Below are positions 33,155 to 41,466 of a DNA stretch of 64,000 nucleotides, in pieces. The DNA is from Xanthobacter autotrophicus. GTDB taxonomy: Bacteria > Pseudomonadota > Alphaproteobacteria > Rhizobiales > Xanthobacteraceae. Numbering within the stretch: position 1 is the stretch's first letter; each line of letters begins with the position of its first letter. The notes under the pieces are model-generated. The model made no database searches and was not told the origin of the DNA. It saw nothing but the letters and a program-made list of their open reading frames with translations. The position numbers and the translations under genes are program-made. The stretch lies in NCBI RefSeq assembly GCF_043194295.1, contig NZ_JBAFVK010000006.1, one strand, 5' to 3'.

Positions 33155-34633
33155 GTGTCTCGCATCGTGGTCGTATCCAATCGTGTGGCGGTCCCCCAGC
33201 GCTCGGGGGTCACCGCCGGCGGGCTGGCTGTGGCGGTCAATGCCGCCCTCAAGGACAAGGGCGGGATCTGGTTCGGCTGGAGCGGGCGCATCTGTCCCGA
33301 GCCGTCCGAGATCCCGGAAGTGACACGCAAGGCCGGCATCACCTATGCGGTGGTGGACCTGAAGGCCGAGGACCATCAGGAATATTACAACGGCTTCGCC
33401 AACCGGGTGCTGTGGCCGGTGCTGCACTACCGGGTAGATCTCTCCGAATTCTTCCGGTCCGATCTGTCCGGCTACATCCGGGTGAACCGCAAGTTCGCCG
33501 ATCACCTGGAAAAGATCATCCGCCCCGACGACATCCTGTGGATCCATGACTATCACATGATGCCGCTCGCCAAATATCTGCGCGAGCGCGGCCACAGGAA
33601 CCGCATCGGCTTCTTCCTTCACATTCCTATGCCGCCGTCGGATATCGTCCAGGCCCTGCCGCAGCACGGCGAGACCGTGGGCGCGCTCGCCTATTACGAT
33701 CTCGTCGGCTTCCAGACCGAGGGCGACCGGGACAATTTCGCCCATTATCTGGAGACCCGCGGCGGCCAGATGACGCCTGACGGCACCGGCGTCGACATCG
33801 GGGGGCGGCGGGTCAAGCTCGGCACCTTCCCGGTGGGCATCGAGACCGCGGCTTTCGCCCGGCGGGCGCGGCATGCCAGCCGCGCCGCCTTCGTGAAATC
33901 GTTCCGCGACAGCCTGGTGGGCAAGAAGCTCATCATCGGCGTGGATCGGCTGGACTATTCCAAGGGCATCCCCAACCGGCTCGATGCCTACGAGCACTTC
34001 CTGAAAACCCGGCCCGACTGGCACGAGCGGGTCACCTTCGTGCAGATCACGCCCAAGAGCCGGACCGACGTGCCGGAATATCAGGAGATGGACCGCTACG
34101 TCTCCCACAAGGCCGGACAGATCAACGGCGCCTATTCCGACGTGTCCTGGACGCCGCTGCGCTATGTGAACCGCACCTATTCGCGCTCGGCGCTGGCGGG
34201 CTTCTACCGGGCCGCCCACGTGGCCATGGTGACGCCCCTGCGCGACGGCATGAACCTTGTCGCCAAGGAATATGTGGCGGCCCAGGACCCCGCCGATCCC
34301 GGCGTGCTCATCCTGTCCCAGTTCGCCGGGGCGGCGGCGGAGATGGGTACGGGCGCGCTCATCGTGAACCCGCACGACACCGAGGGCATGGCCAACGCCC
34401 TGCGCCGGGCGCTGGAGATGCCGCTCGCCGAACGGCGCGAGCGCTACGCGCGGATGATGCAGGTGCTGGAGGCGCGCGACATCGACCGCTGGGCGGCGGA
34501 TTATCTCGCCGCGCTGGCGCCGGAGACCGCGACGGTGGAACGGCGCGGCGTGAGCCTGCCAAGGGCCGCCATCCGCAGCGTGGTGCGCCTGCCCGGCGCC
34601 TGGCGCTCTGACTTCCTGCCCCGAGGGGTTTGA
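33155..34633 (+). CDS. otsA: Trehalose-6-phosphate synthase
   Basis: 492 residues, GT20; joins UDP-glucose and glucose-6-phosphate. Motifs: SNRVAVP near the start, GGLAVAV, WIHDYHMMPLA, GVDRLDYSKGIPNRLDA and LRDGMNLVAKEYVA, in order. The GTG start at 33155 has GGAGG 8 nt upstream. Second gene of otsBA. Confidence 0.95.
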   Translation: MSRIVVVSNRVAVPQRSGVTAGGLAVAVNAALKDKGGIWFGWSGRICPEPSEIPEVTRKAGITYAVVDLKAEDHQEYYNGFANRVLWPVLHYRVDLSEFFRSDLSGYIRVNRKFADHLEKIIRPDDILWIHDYHMMPLAKYLRERGHRNRIGFFLHIPMPPSDIVQALPQHGETVGALAYYDLVGFQTEGDRDNFAHYLETRGGQMTPDGTGVDIGGRRVKLGTFPVGIETAAFARRARHASRAAFVKSFRDSLVGKKLIIGVDRLDYSKGIPNRLDAYEHFLKTRPDWHERVTFVQITPKSRTDVPEYQEMDRYVSHKAGQINGAYSDVSWTPLRYVNRTYSRSALAGFYRAAHVAMVTPLRDGMNLVAKEYVAAQDPADPGVLILSQFAGAAAEMGTGALIVNPHDTEGMANALRRALEMPLAERRERYARMMQVLEARDIDRWAADYLAALAPETATVERRGVSLPRAAIRSVVRLPGAWRSDFLPRGV

Positions 34634-34949
34634 CCGGAAGTTTGACCCGGGGCGTGAACGCCCCCCTTGCCGCTCTGTTGCCGCGCCGGCCCCTTGCCGC
34701 TATAGCAGCGCGAGCGGCTGGCACTGCCACGTTGGCGTCTTGTCTCAGACAGGCGGTCGCGCGTGGTGAGCCCGGCGAACGCTGGACTTGAAGCGAGATA
34801 TGGCCCTTCCGCGCCGCATGATCGTGGAGGGCTGTGGAGGCGTTTGAAGTCGAAGGTCTGGTAGGGTAGGACAAGGCGGTCGAGGACGGCTCGAAAGGTG
34901 CTGACTGCACACAGGTGCGGAGCGCCGAGGCCAGAATCGGCGGCCATGT
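34634..34949. other. Intergenic region between otsA and tRNA-Leu
   Basis: 316 nt without a gene. GGGGCG-TGAA-CGCCCC just past the otsA stop could form a 6-bp hairpin. The remainder should contain the tRNA promoter, but no convincing -35/-10 pair was identified. Confidence 0.45.
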
Positions 34950-35036
34950 GCGGGCGTGGCGGAACTGGTAGACGCAGCGGACTCAAAATCCGCCGTCCTC
35001 ACGGATATGTCGGTTCGAGTCCGACCGCCCGCACCA
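34950..35036 (+). tRNA. tRNA-Leu (anticodon CAA)
   Basis: 87 nt, class II with a long variable arm. Acceptor arms GCGGGCG and CGCCCGC pair perfectly; discriminator A and an encoded CCA end follow. The anticodon stem GCGGA/TCCGC closes a CTCAAAA loop with anticodon CAA (reads UUG). T-loop GTTCGAGTC is standard. Its 3' end is the target of the integrated island to its right. Confidence 0.96.
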
Positions 35037-35040
35037 TTTT
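35023..35040 (+). repeat. attL core (tRNA-Leu 3' end)
   Basis: GACCGCCCGCACCATTTT, covering the last 14 nt of the tRNA gene and 4 nt beyond. The same 18 bases occur at 50770-50787. The tRNA stays intact at this end. Confidence 0.9.
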
Positions 35041-35086
35041 TTCAGAAATTTACCTTTATTTTCAATATATTGGCCGTAGTGCATCG

Positions 35087-35116
35087 ATTTCAATCCACCC
35101 CCGTGTCCACCTTTTG
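35087..35116. repeat. Integrase arm-type repeat, left copy
   Basis: ATTTCAATCCACCC-N5-TCCACCTTTTG. An equal-length copy at 50614-50643 is identical outside the 5-nt spacer. It lies 47 nt inside attL; each copy holds two TCCACC motifs, as expected for integrase arm sites. Confidence 0.7.
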
Positions 35117-35220
35117 CCGTTCGGTGGACCGTCCCCGCTATCGCCTCGCGCGTAGGGGTGCGTACCAAGTGCGAACCAGCCGCGCCGATCGACCTGGCAC
35201 CGCTCTCGAATTGGCGGATT

Positions 35221-35517
35221 TCACCCATGTTCATCGGTCGGGGTCTGTTGTCCTTCGGCGAGCGCCCGCTCGATGCACATGCGCGCCAGCTCCAGCTTCG
35301 CCCGGTTCACATCCCGGTGGCGTTCGGAGAAGCGCCGCTTGCGGGCGCCGTCCACCAGCCGCTTGGCGAACAGCAGCAATTGATCGTCGCGGATGAGGGG
35401 AACGATGGCCGCCAAGTCACCCGCGGCCGGCGCCATGATGACGCTCGCGGCGTCGAGGATGAACGGCGCGCCGGGCACATGCAGGACGCGGCCGTCCTTG
35501 AGGCTGACGCTGCTCAT
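35221..35517 (-). CDS. Hypothetical protein (island, last of overlapping trio)
   Basis: 98 residues, not recognised: a beta-rich start (MSSVSLKDGRVLHVPGAPF) and a helical C-terminal half rich in charged residues (ERHRDVNRAKLELARMCIERA). Its ATG overlaps the stop of the preceding gene by 4 nt (ATGA), and that gene overlaps a third, so the three are co-translated. Confidence 0.55.
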   Translation of the reverse strand: MSSVSLKDGRVLHVPGAPFILDAASVIMAPAAGDLAAIVPLIRDDQLLLFAKRLVDGARKRRFSERHRDVNRAKLELARMCIERALAEGQQTPTDEHG

Positions 35518-35702
35518 GGGCGCTTTCCATCCAGCAAGGCCTTCATTTCGGCCAAGGCCTCACGCAGCAGCTCGCAGGCCTCCTCCGGGAATGGTGAAGG
35601 GCTGTCCAGGATGTCCAACGCCAGAAAGATGCAGTCGTGGATGTTGAACAGGGCGGTGCGCGGAGGCGCTGCGGCGCGTGGCGCGGTGGCGCGCTTGGGC
35701 AT
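35514..35702 (-). CDS. Small hypothetical protein (island, middle of trio)
   Basis: 62 residues, not recognised: a basic A/P/R-rich N-terminus, then IHDCIFLALDILDSPSPFPEE and a helical end. Start 35702 overlaps the stop of the upstream gene by one base; its stop overlaps the next start by 4 nt. The tight overlaps are the main evidence for a real gene. Confidence 0.5.
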   Translation of the reverse strand: MPKRATAPRAAAPPRTALFNIHDCIFLALDILDSPSPFPEEACELLREALAEMKALLDGKRP

Positions 35703-36433
35703 CAGGCAGTCTCCCCGACGGCGAAGGCGCGATCGCCGGCCCGGGCGGCCGCTTGCTCGATCCGCTCGAAGAAGGCCGTCAGCGGCTCGTCGTCTTCGCC
35801 GCAGCCCCAATGCCGCAGGATCTGGCTTTGGCGCGCGGCGACGCTGAAGTCAGTCGCCGGCAGGGCGAGGATGCGCCGTTCAATGTCGGTGAGGGCGGTG
35901 TCTGCCACATCCCAGGCGTCCCATGCCTCTTCGAGGCCGCACTGTTCCCACAGGTCGCAGAGGTGGCGGTTATAGGCGTCCATCACCTCCGCCCTCCGCA
36001 GGCATCCCGCCTTGAACGCCGCGGCCGTTGCCCCCGTGATCTTCGCGGCGATCTCGCGCCACTCGGCGCCGTCGCCCCAAATGATGCACGAGCCGTCCGC
36101 CTGCCGTGTCTCCTGCCACTCGACGCCATAGCCGAACAGAGCCGGATGGGCGCGCGCCTCCTTCGGCAGCGGCGGCTTGAGGGCGTTGTAGCGGGCCTTT
36201 GCGGCATCGTGGATGGCCTTCAACTTCTCGGCTTCGGCCTTCAGGCGCAGGCGTTCGGGCCAAAGCGAGGTGAGAGCTGCGCTCCCGGCCGCTGCCGCCT
36301 CAACCTTCGGCAGGACGGCCACGGGCATCGCCAGAGCGGCGACGGTACCTAGCGCACCGCCAGCTTTGAGGAAGGCCCGGCGGGTGGTGACAGGCAAAGT
36401 GGTGGCGTTTGCCGCCGCGGCGGGCTTTGGCAT
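35702..36433 (-). CDS. Tat-exported hypothetical protein (island)
   Basis: 243 residues. The N-terminus TTRRAFLKAGGALG followed by a hydrophobic stretch is a twin-arginine signal (consensus S/T-R-R-x-F-L-K), so a folded protein would be exported. The body is helical with aromatic-rich segments (WEQCGLEEAWDAWDVADTAL). Not recognised. Start 36433 is preceded by a GGAG-like site; an in-frame upstream start adds 11 residues. First gene of the overlapping trio and divergent from the XRE regulator; the operators between them may control both. Confidence 0.6.
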   Translation of the reverse strand: MPKPAAAANATTLPVTTRRAFLKAGGALGTVAALAMPVAVLPKVEAAAAGSAALTSLWPERLRLKAEAEKLKAIHDAAKARYNALKPPLPKEARAHPALFGYGVEWQETRQADGSCIIWGDGAEWREIAAKITGATAAAFKAGCLRRAEVMDAYNRHLCDLWEQCGLEEAWDAWDVADTALTDIERRILALPATDFSVAARQSQILRHWGCGEDDEPLTAFFERIEQAAARAGDRAFAVGETA

Positions 36434-36447
36434 TAAGGTTGCTCCGA

Positions 36448-36521
36448 GTGGTGATAAACACACCACTAACCATCAATCCATCACCGGTTTGATGTCAACC
36501 CTATTCGGTGATATTTTCACC
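36448..36521. promoter_or_regulatory. Two GGTG/CACC operators between divergent genes
   Basis: GTGGTG-N7-CACCAC (36448-36466) and GGTGA-TATTT-TCACC (36507-36521). The second ends 2 nt before the ATG of the XRE-type gene, so a bound repressor would block it directly. Related half-sites suggest the same protein binds both. Confidence 0.55.
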
Positions 36522-36523
36522 AT

Positions 36524-36757
36524 ATGAAGTCAGTTCAATGCCGAATGGCCCGAGCCGCACTCAACTGGAGCACGCAGGAACTCGCCGCTAAGGCGGGCGT
36601 CGGCGTCAATACGGTCAACCGCTTCGAGGCGGGCCAGGACGCCCGCGTGAGCAGCGTAGATAAGATGCGGGCGGCCCTCGAAGCCGCAGGCGTCATCTTC
36701 GTTGCCGAGAACGGCGAGGGGCCGGGAGTGAGGCTGAGGAAGGAAAGGACCCCCTAA
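36524..36757 (+). CDS. XRE-type HTH regulator (island)
   Basis: 77 residues: a helix-turn-helix (ALNWSTQELAAKAGVGVNTVNRFEAGQDARVSSVDKMRAAL) and a short tail, as in small phage-like repressors. There is no Shine-Dalgarno sequence; an operator sits where one would be, so the message may be leaderless or autorepressed. Probable regulator of the divergent trio. Confidence 0.75.
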   Translation: MKSVQCRMARAALNWSTQELAAKAGVGVNTVNRFEAGQDARVSSVDKMRAALEAAGVIFVAENGEGPGVRLRKERTP

Positions 36758-36790
36758 ACCCTATGGGTGGGTCGGACTTGTCCTTCTCAA

Positions 36791-37297
36791 TTACCGCGAT
36801 GCAGGCGGAGGAGACCGACCGGAATCAGAAGGAGGGGAATCCGGATTGAACGACACGCCAGGCTTGGGGCAGGCAGTTACGGTGAAAGCGTCCAGACGAA
36901 ATCCATCACTGCTTATATATATTCGCTCTATTTGGCCGCCTTCTCCGATAAAATAATTCAATGTCTGATCACTACAGACTGACATTATGACCCTTGCCCT
37001 ATAAATATTGTACAATAATTTCTTATCAACTTTCATTTTTTCTTTTTCTTCATTGTATTCTTTATCTGTTTTGTTGACGATAAGATCAAACGACAATTTG
37101 ACTCCATCGGCCCTGACGCCCTGCATGGTCTCGCTTGGGCTGAGTTGCATCGGCAATTTCGGAGCTAAAGAAGCTGCGGCCTTTGAAACAATGTCGCAAA
37201 GATTTGTCTTGGTTTTTGGGCCCGCGCATTCATCTGGGAGCGCCGGCGTCGCAATGGCGCCGATCGCAGCCGCAACAGAAATTACCTTCAGGTTCAT
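36791..37297 (-). CDS. Low-GC secreted hypothetical protein (island)
   Basis: 168 residues. Sec signal peptide (MNLKVISVAAAIGAIATPALP), two-cysteine N-terminal region (DECAGP...NLCDIV), a lysine-rich middle (EYNEEKEKMKVDKKLL) and a proline/serine-rich end. Not recognised. Base composition from about 36890 to 37100 is clearly AT-richer than all flanking DNA, a sign of separate acquisition. GAGGAA precedes ATG 37297. Confidence 0.55.
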   Translation of the reverse strand: MNLKVISVAAAIGAIATPALPDECAGPKTKTNLCDIVSKAAASLAPKLPMQLSPSETMQGVRADGVKLSFDLIVNKTDKEYNEEKEKMKVDKKLLYNIYRARVIMSVCSDQTLNYFIGEGGQIERIYISSDGFRLDAFTVTACPKPGVSFNPDSPPSDSGRSPPPASR

Positions 37298-37391
37298 GGC
37301 GTTCCTCGACACGCTTTTGCGATATGCGCAACCTAGGCGCGCCATTCGCGCACGTCGAGATGTTGTCTACGACCGCGAAAAGGATGCAGGA

Positions 37392-37595
37392 GTGAGTTGC
37401 CTGACGCAACAGCAGGCAGCGGCATACTGCGGCCTCACGGCCAGCGGCTTGAGGAGGCACCCAGCCCGAGCCAAAATCCTGATCTTCGGTGCGGTCAAAT
37501 CCACTACCTCCTTGAGCGGATCATTACGCAGGGGTTGGTGTCTTACGATCGCCCCACCCGCGCCTCGACCAATCGCCGAAGGGTGGTGAGGATCG
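37392..37595 (+). pseudogene. Decayed AlpA/excisionase-type HTH gene
   Basis: From a GTG at 37392 the frame reads LTQQQAAAYCGLTASGLRRH, like small MerR/AlpA-type DNA-binding proteins, but the expected continuation (HYLLERIITQG) is in another frame from about 37490. One frameshift would restore a 65-70 residue protein. It overlaps the end of the minus-strand TerB-like pseudogene. Confidence 0.4.
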
Positions 37596-38568
37596 CGCGA
37601 TAGGTCGCGTGCTCCTCCGGGACGATTGCGCCGTCCGCTCGGGCCATCCGGGATAGCCAGGATGGCAGATCCTCGGGAAAGGCACCTCGGTCCAGCGTGG
37701 CGTTGAGCGCTCGCGTGATGAGGTTCGGCGTGGGCTGGAGGGCGCACATTTCCTCCACCATGGCCGTGAGCATTTCGGTTTGGGCAATGGCGTGGGTGGT
37801 GCGCGCGCCCTGCCAAACCAGATCGGCGATGACGCCGACTTCCTCCTTGGTCAGTCTCTCATCCGCCTTGGCCATTGCCATCAGGAGTATCGCGGCCGGC
37901 CGTACCAGGTCGCGGAGTTCCTTCCGCATTGCGGCGACGTTCAGCTTCTTGGGCTGGGCGAAGCCTGTGTCGTCTCGCCGGCGAGCGGGGCCGGAGGGCG
38001 GCTCTGCGCCGATGGGTGCCAGCCCCTCGAGGAACCGATGGGGGTTGGCGATCAGCTCGCCCGTCCGACCGTTCGCGAAGGTGATGAAGTTGCTGACGAT
38101 GAAGCAGCGGTATTGGTCCCGCAGGAGGCAATGGGCCGCGACCTGCAGCTTTTCAGCGCGCTAGATCACGCGCCTGAGGACGATATCCCGAGCGCTCTCC
38201 TGCCCCTTGCCGTCGCGATATTCGAGATAGAACAACCCGCCGATGACGTCGGGATCCTCGGGCCCACCGTGGTCCGCGGTGTCGTCGGCATCAATCTGCG
38301 GGGCCACGCGAGCCTTGGCCGAAAGCGCCGCGCTACGTGAATTCAGCGCCATTGCACCAGCCCTTCCCGAACCGCGCTCTCCGTCATCTCGCCCGCCATG
38401 CCATTGCCCGATGCCCGCATATGTTGCATCGGAACCCAGAGCAGAGTCTACGGCTGCGCTCGGCTTCGAGGTGGCGTCCATGGGCGTGGAGCTTGCTTGA
38501 CGGCCCCGGATGCCGACGAGCCACTGCATCAACCACAAAGCATTGCGCGCACAGGCTTTGTGAGACAT
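37543..38568 (-). pseudogene. TerB-domain gene interrupted by an in-frame amber codon
   Basis: One continuous minus-strand frame is broken only by TAG at 38161-38163. Before it lies DVIGGLFYLEYRDGKGQESARDIVLRRVI; after it LQVAAHCLLRDQYRCFIVSNFI, WYL-like segments, then a TerB-type helical domain (ILLMAMAKADERLTKEEVGVIADLV, 37543-37929). The rest is well preserved, so the change looks recent; TGG (Trp) to TAG is the simplest origin. The TerB part could still be translated from the ATG at 37929. Intact relatives are predicted DNA-binding or stress proteins of unproven role. Confidence 0.6.
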
Positions 38569-38659
38569 CGTGCCACTGCATCACGACCGAATTCCGTCAA
38601 GTCTCCATCAAGTTTGAACGGGCTCGGCTTCGGCACCGCTGCGCTGGCGTTGTAGGGCG

Positions 38660-39045
38660 GATGGGGATGGAAATGGCATCACGCAGCCGCAGCGACGAAG
38701 CCTATGTGATCGACCTGTGCGACCGGCTTCTCGGGACGCAGGCTCTCCAAGGCGAAGCGCACGCTGGAAGAGCGAGTGCACAAGGCGCGGCTCAAGGCCG
38801 ATCCGGCCGCCAAGCCCATGCCGCACTGGACGCTGCACGACCTGCGACGCACCGGCGCCACCATGATGAATGAGAGCCCTCCCTTGGGCCTCGGGATGCA
38901 GCCGCATATCGTGGAGGCGATCCTCAACCACGTGAGCGGCACGCGGGCGGGCGTGGCGGGCATCTACAATCGGGCGCTCTACCTCGCCGAGAAGACAGCC
39001 GCGCTGGAGGCGTGGGGAAGGTATGTGGTGAGGCTCGCCGCCTGA
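38660..39045 (+). pseudogene. C-terminal remnant of an older tyrosine integrase
   Basis: Carries LHDLRRTGATMM (catalytic R), ILNHVSG (catalytic H) and AGIYNRALYLAEK (catalytic Y), but no N-terminal half, and the upstream part (SDEAYVIDLCDRLLG) is in a different frame, shifted near 38735. It differs in sequence from the integrase at 49413. Confidence 0.75.
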
Positions 39046-39053
39046 AACGAAAA

Positions 39054-39074
39054 GGCCCCGCACGCGGCGGGGCC
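39054..39074. terminator. 8-bp GC hairpin after the integrase remnant
   Basis: GGCCCCGC-ACGCG-GCGGGGCC. On the minus strand it is followed by TTTTCGTTT, as in a terminator; on the plus strand no U-tract follows. Confidence 0.45.
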
Positions 39075-39380
39075 AAGGGGCCAAGATGGCTCGCCTTCTA
39101 CGCCACGGGAAACTAGACGCTCCGATGCAGCCACCTCAAGCGAAGGCGCTGCGTTAGTCTCGGCCCGAAGACGCGTCCAGCAGTTGGGCAATCGCATCGA
39201 ATGAGCAGAGATGACCGAAAGCCGACAACACGCACGCCGCTCCATCTGGAAGGTCCACGTGCATATAGTGATGTCTGCAAGCTGCTGCAACGCGAAGCCC
39301 AGCCGTGAAACCGGGCCACGCATGCGCCCCGCGCGCCCCAAACGAAGACGTGAGGTGGGATGCGGAAGCGAAAGCCTGTT
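39075..39380. other. Intergenic region without a recognised gene
   Basis: 306 nt between the integrase remnant and the end of the autotransporter gene. Only shadow-like frames; no site recognised. Confidence 0.5.
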
Positions 39381-41345
39381 TCAGAACTGGTACCGGACAC
39401 CGGCGCTGAGCGTGCTGTCGTTACCGCCAGATCGGGCAAAACTGGTCGAGCCAGTCAGCACCCCGCTCAGTCCGTTGCCGAAACTGAGATCCAAACCGCC
39501 TGCAACGCGGCCATACAGATCATCACTAGGGTTGCCCGTTTGAGTTCTGATCAGGAGCGTGGGCGCGTATGTCTGATAAGAGGTCACCGTGCGCACGCCA
39601 TCGAGGAAGTCGTGCTGGGCGGTTACGGCCAGGAAGGGGGTGGCGGTGCCGCCGAAGATCGGCAATACGGTCCGAATTTCGACACCACCCCCAGCCGTCA
39701 GGCCTTCCAGATTTTGCTGCTGTGTGCCGATGGTCAGTAGGCTGTCACCACGCTCGCGGTAGGCATCGACGCTGACGTTGGCATAAGCCATTTCACCGAC
39801 CGGACCGGCCTTGAAGGTGCCGAAGTCGAACAAGTACCCCGTGCGGGCCGCGACCGTGAACGTGTCGCCGGACGGCGAGGCGGTTAGGCGGTCGTTCATC
39901 ACCCCCGGCCGCTCGAGGTCGTAGTTGTTGCGGCCGTAGGTCCCGACCACGTCGGCGAAGAAGTTGGGGAATGACAGCGAGGCAAAGCCGGCGCCCTGGA
40001 AGCTATCCATGTCGATCCGGCCATTGGTTAGACCGCCCAGATCGACACTGGTGCTGAGGTAGTTGAAGGCTGCGCCGAGCACGAGGTTGGGCGTGGCCTG
40101 ATACAGTAAGCCGGCAGTGAAGCCGCCGAACTCGGCACTGAACGTATTGCCGATGCTGCCTCCACCCTGCAGGGTCTGGGCGGTGCGGTCAACGTTGAGG
40201 TAGGTACCCAGCGCAAACATCGAAAGCGGACTGTCGACCTGAACCGGGATAGTGACTGGCGGGGCTTTGCGGGCGGGCAGATCGGCGGCGAAGGCGGCAG
40301 GCACCGACATCACCATGTTGCGGCGACGCTCGGCACTGAGGAAGTCGATCAAGGTCGATGAGAACGCCACGCCGGCGCTCTGGCCAAGCTCGCCTTGTGG
40401 ACCGATCGTCAGCGGAGCATTCAATTGGTTGGCCAGGTAGGCCGCTATGATTTGGTTGGTCCGTCCAGTGTTGTGGATCCCATCCGGCGAGATGTACTGG
40501 TTCTCGATGGCGCCGTTGTTGGCGGTCCCATTGAGCTTACAGGCGGGAACAGAGAAGCATGGTGTGTTCGCATCCGGCCCGAACCCGTAAGCAGTCGGGT
40601 TGGCGCGAATGCGGTCGATCAAGGTGGCGACATCGAAGTAATGAATATTCAAACCAGCCGCGGAGAGGGGCGTCAGTGCATCGGGCAAGGCCGCATTGAT
40701 CGCGCGGGCAACATCATTTCCTGCCAAAGGCAGTTGAAGCACCCCTAAATCTGCCACTCCGGTGCGGTCAGCCTTCTGGTTGAAGACAACGAACTCGCGC
40801 CCACCTGCGGTGGCGAGGCGCTTGATAGCGGTGACGGTGTTGCCGACGATATCAGCGACGGCTTGCGCTTTTTGCTGCGCTGTGCCCGTCGCGATTGGCG
40901 TGATATCGTTATATCCGATCCAAATGTTCAGCAGGTCGCGCGGCCCGAAACGTCCCACGCGCGAAGTCGCCTGATCTATTTGATCCGGAAGCCCCCAGGC
41001 GAAAGCGGGTGAAGAGGCGGGAGAGGGATCCTGATGAACCGATCGAGCGCCACCGACGGCAAAGTCATTGTTGGCGTTGTAGGGCGTGCCGATCAGTCCT
41101 GGCACGGCTTCGAAGAATACGGGAGCATTACCCCATCGGCCGCCTTCGTAAACGTTGGCGCCCGATGCGAGGTTTAAGTTGCCCGATGGGCTGTATCCAT
41201 TGGCTTCCCTAGGTATGCGTCCGTTGTCGGTCAGACTATCGCCGAAGCCAAAATATCGCGTATAATAAGCTGTCTGGGCCTGAGCCGCCGTTGCACCTGC
41301 CAGCATTGTTGTCAGAGCAAGTCCAAGCTTGAAACTGCTCTTCAT
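39381..41345 (-). CDS. SGNH/GDSL esterase autotransporter (type Va)
   Basis: 654 residues. Signal peptide (cleavage near AQAQ, about residue 24), a GDSL esterase passenger with FGDSLTD (nucleophile S37), DFAVGGA, IGYND and SPDGIH (catalytic D/H), then from about 370 a 12-strand autotransporter beta-barrel ending in the outer-membrane signature GVRYQF. Related proteins include EstA-type surface lipases/esterases. A strong GGGAGGA site precedes the ATG. It follows the AraC-type gene with a 121-nt gap, which suggests that gene controls it. Substrate unknown. Confidence 0.92.
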   Translation of the reverse strand: MKSSFKLGLALTTMLAGATAAQAQTAYYTRYFGFGDSLTDNGRIPREANGYSPSGNLNLASGANVYEGGRWGNAPVFFEAVPGLIGTPYNANNDFAVGGARSVHQDPSPASSPAFAWGLPDQIDQATSRVGRFGPRDLLNIWIGYNDITPIATGTAQQKAQAVADIVGNTVTAIKRLATAGGREFVVFNQKADRTGVADLGVLQLPLAGNDVARAINAALPDALTPLSAAGLNIHYFDVATLIDRIRANPTAYGFGPDANTPCFSVPACKLNGTANNGAIENQYISPDGIHNTGRTNQIIAAYLANQLNAPLTIGPQGELGQSAGVAFSSTLIDFLSAERRRNMVMSVPAAFAADLPARKAPPVTIPVQVDSPLSMFALGTYLNVDRTAQTLQGGGSIGNTFSAEFGGFTAGLLYQATPNLVLGAAFNYLSTSVDLGGLTNGRIDMDSFQGAGFASLSFPNFFADVVGTYGRNNYDLERPGVMNDRLTASPSGDTFTVAARTGYLFDFGTFKAGPVGEMAYANVSVDAYRERGDSLLTIGTQQQNLEGLTAGGGVEIRTVLPIFGGTATPFLAVTAQHDFLDGVRTVTSYQTYAPTLLIRTQTGNPSDDLYGRVAGGLDLSFGNGLSGVLTGSTSFARSGGNDSTLSAGVRYQF

Positions 41346-41466
41346 GGCGTTGTCCTCCCGAAATTATTTTTTGCGGGAGTATTGTTAGGTTCCGGGGTGA
41401 GCGTCTGTCTTTGAAGATCCTGCCGAATTTGTAAAATCCTGCCAGGTAGTCCGCGGCGGAAAGTAG

